64,000 nucleotides of DNA from DYQY01 sp964643725 (GTDB lineage: Bacteria; Margulisbacteria; Riflemargulisbacteria; GWF2-35-9; DYQY01). Shown here one piece after another: positions 63,010 to 64,000 of this stretch. The stretch is taken from NCBI GenBank assembly GCA_964643725.1, contig CAZXTL010000002.1, positions 62,001-126,000 on the forward strand, in the 5' to 3' direction. The position numbers and the translations under genes were made by a program. The notes under the pieces are model-generated. The model worked only from the letters and a program-made list of their open reading frames with translations. It was not told the DNA's origin and did not search any database. Within the stretch, counting starts at the first letter, position 1; the number at the start of each line of letters is the position of its first letter.

Positions 63010-63539
63010 TGAAAAAAGCAATAATTTTATCTCTGTACCTTACTGCTATAACCCTAATTTGTGGAAGTATTCTCTTCTACATGAATCAACTCACCATACC
63101 TCTTATTACAAGCCAAGCTGAAAAAGAACAAAAAGTAGCATTAAAAAAAGTCATGCCTAAAGCTACAGACTTTGTTCTGCAAGAAAGTAAAGAAAATGAA
63201 GTATACAGCTGCTTATCTGCTGAGAAAAAGTTATGCGGATATATTATTAAAGTCAGCCCTAGTGGTTACTCTGGCAAAATAGACATGTTAGTCGGTATTT
63301 CTAATGGGAAAATAACTGGCATTTCAATCTTAAAACAAACGGAAACTCCTGGACTTGGAGCAAAATCCACCGAGAAAACTTTTCAAGAACAGTTTACTGC
63401 AAAATCTATCGAAGATGCCTTCATTGCTAAAAAAGATGTAAGGGCAATCACTGGCTCAACCATTACAAGTCAAGCAGTATCAGATGGAATAAAAACCGCC
63501 ATAGCCGTCTACAAAAACCTAATTATCAAAAAGGAATAA
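63009..63539 (+). CDS. rnfG: RnfG, FMN-carrying subunit of the Rnf complex
   Basis: A 176-residue protein with an N-terminal membrane anchor (about 5-27) and an extracytoplasmic FMN-binding domain: TETPGLGAK and ITGSTITSQAV. The family motif is S/T-G-A-T with FMN on the Thr; here it reads TGST with the Thr kept. It closes the rnfECDG set, 7 bp before glmM. Confidence 0.95.
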   Translation: MKKAIILSLYLTAITLICGSILFYMNQLTIPLITSQAEKEQKVALKKVMPKATDFVLQESKENEVYSCLSAEKKLCGYIIKVSPSGYSGKIDMLVGISNGKITGISILKQTETPGLGAKSTEKTFQEQFTAKSIEDAFIAKKDVRAITGSTITSQAVSDGIKTAIAVYKNLIIKKE

Positions 63540-63546
63540 ATAACAA

Positions 63547-64000
63547 ATGACAAACACTTCACTTAAGATTACTGTTGCAGGAATAAGAGGAGAAAACAAT
63601 TTATCACTTCTACCATTAACTGCTTTAAAATTTGCTGAAATCTTCGGAACAATTATGAATAAAGGAAAAATTGTTCTTGGGACAGACACTAGACTAAGCA
63701 CTCTTTCCTGTAAGTCTGCTGTAATCGCTGGTCTTTCTGCTACTGGATGCGACATAATCGATATTGGCATTGTTTCAACTCCCACCACGCAAATAATGGT
63801 AAAAAAACTTAAGGCTCAAGGTGGAATAATGATAACTGCCTCCCACAATCCTATCCAATGGAATGGTCTAAAGTTTATTTCAGATAAAGGAATATTTTTT
63901 GACGAAGAACAAATGCAAGAAATCTTCGATCTTTATGACAATTATACTGAAACTTTGAAATCAAGCTCCACAAATGAAGAATTTGTTAAGAAAAAAATTA
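63547..64000 (+). CDS. glmM: Phosphoglucosamine mutase/phosphomannomutase, N-terminal part
   Basis: The first 151 codons of an alpha-D-phosphohexomutase, open at the window end. It begins VAGIRG, then VLGTDTRLST, and carries the phosphoserine loop TASHNPIQWNGLKF. GlmM makes glucosamine-1-phosphate for peptidoglycan and lipopolysaccharide. The exact sugar cannot be decided from this part; phosphomannomutase is possible. It follows rnfG by 7 bp, probably in the same operon. Confidence 0.88.
   Translation, partial: MTNTSLKITVAGIRGENNLSLLPLTALKFAEIFGTIMNKGKIVLGTDTRLSTLSCKSAVIAGLSATGCDIIDIGIVSTPTTQIMVKKLKAQGGIMITASHNPIQWNGLKFISDKGIFFDEEQMQEIFDLYDNYTETLKSSSTNEEFVKKKI

Overview
The window is AT-rich, gene-dense DNA from a motile, anaerobic, two-membrane bacterium that is probably uncultured. 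The evidence is an almost uninterrupted set of flagellar export, hook and stator genes; an OmpA-type outer-membrane protein; a complete set of Rnf ion-pumping oxidoreductase subunits in two loci; the three [FeFe]-hydrogenase maturases HydE, HydF and HydG; and a flavodoxin/ferredoxin-type protein. A lineage such as Candidatus Margulisbacteria would fit this mix, but nothing here proves the phylum. Layout: 1-7.9 kb is one minus-strand reading frame of more than 2,634 codons that leaves the window. It encodes a giant protein with two tandem transglutaminase-like domains (one intact, one with catalytic residues lost), five repeated hydrophobic modules and an Ala/Pro-rich linker. 8.1-13.3 kb holds a stand-alone YcaO enzyme behind a strong leader hairpin, a GlgE-like GH13 enzyme, CCA-adding enzyme, an ArsP-type permease with a tiny Cys-rich peptide overlapping its start, and tRNA-Leu(UAA). 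13.5-19 kb holds an OmpA protein, a palindromic gene-free element, HtpG, a membrane rhodanese and a degenerate alpha/beta hydrolase. 19-25 kb is the most unusual region. Eight small minus-strand genes, most of unknown family, are driven by four copies of one promoter layout (TTGCAA-like, 16 nt, TCGATA, 7 nt, ATG) that predicts leaderless mRNAs. Seven of the eight proteins share a short N-terminus of the type M-[KRN]-x-K-[IV]-[IV]. hydG sits inside this cluster and hydF-hydE-crtYc-crtYd follow it. 28-32.6 kb has an SNase-domain gene framed by 21-bp direct repeats and an Endonuclease Q-UvrD helicase fusion. 32.7-38.8 kb is an apparent operon HPr-EI fusion, RSH (p)ppGpp enzyme, RnfA, RnfB. 39.5-52.2 kb is the flagellar block: MgtE_N-like membrane protein, then fliK-flgD-(TIGR02530)-flgE-motA-motB-fliL-fliN-fliO-fliP-fliQ-fliR-flhB, with fliM and flhA absent from their usual places. 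52.6-58.3 kb has a ParD/RelE-like toxin-antitoxin pair, a flavodoxin-ferredoxin protein and a three-gene orphan operon. 58.4-64 kb has rnhA, rfbC, a repeat-rich spacer, then bactofilin-rnfE-rnfC-rnfD-rnfG-glmM (cut by the window end). A dispersed nested-palindrome repeat occurs in three clear copies and one degenerate copy, two of them starting exactly at a stop codon. All family assignments were made by reading motifs by eye; no database search was run.
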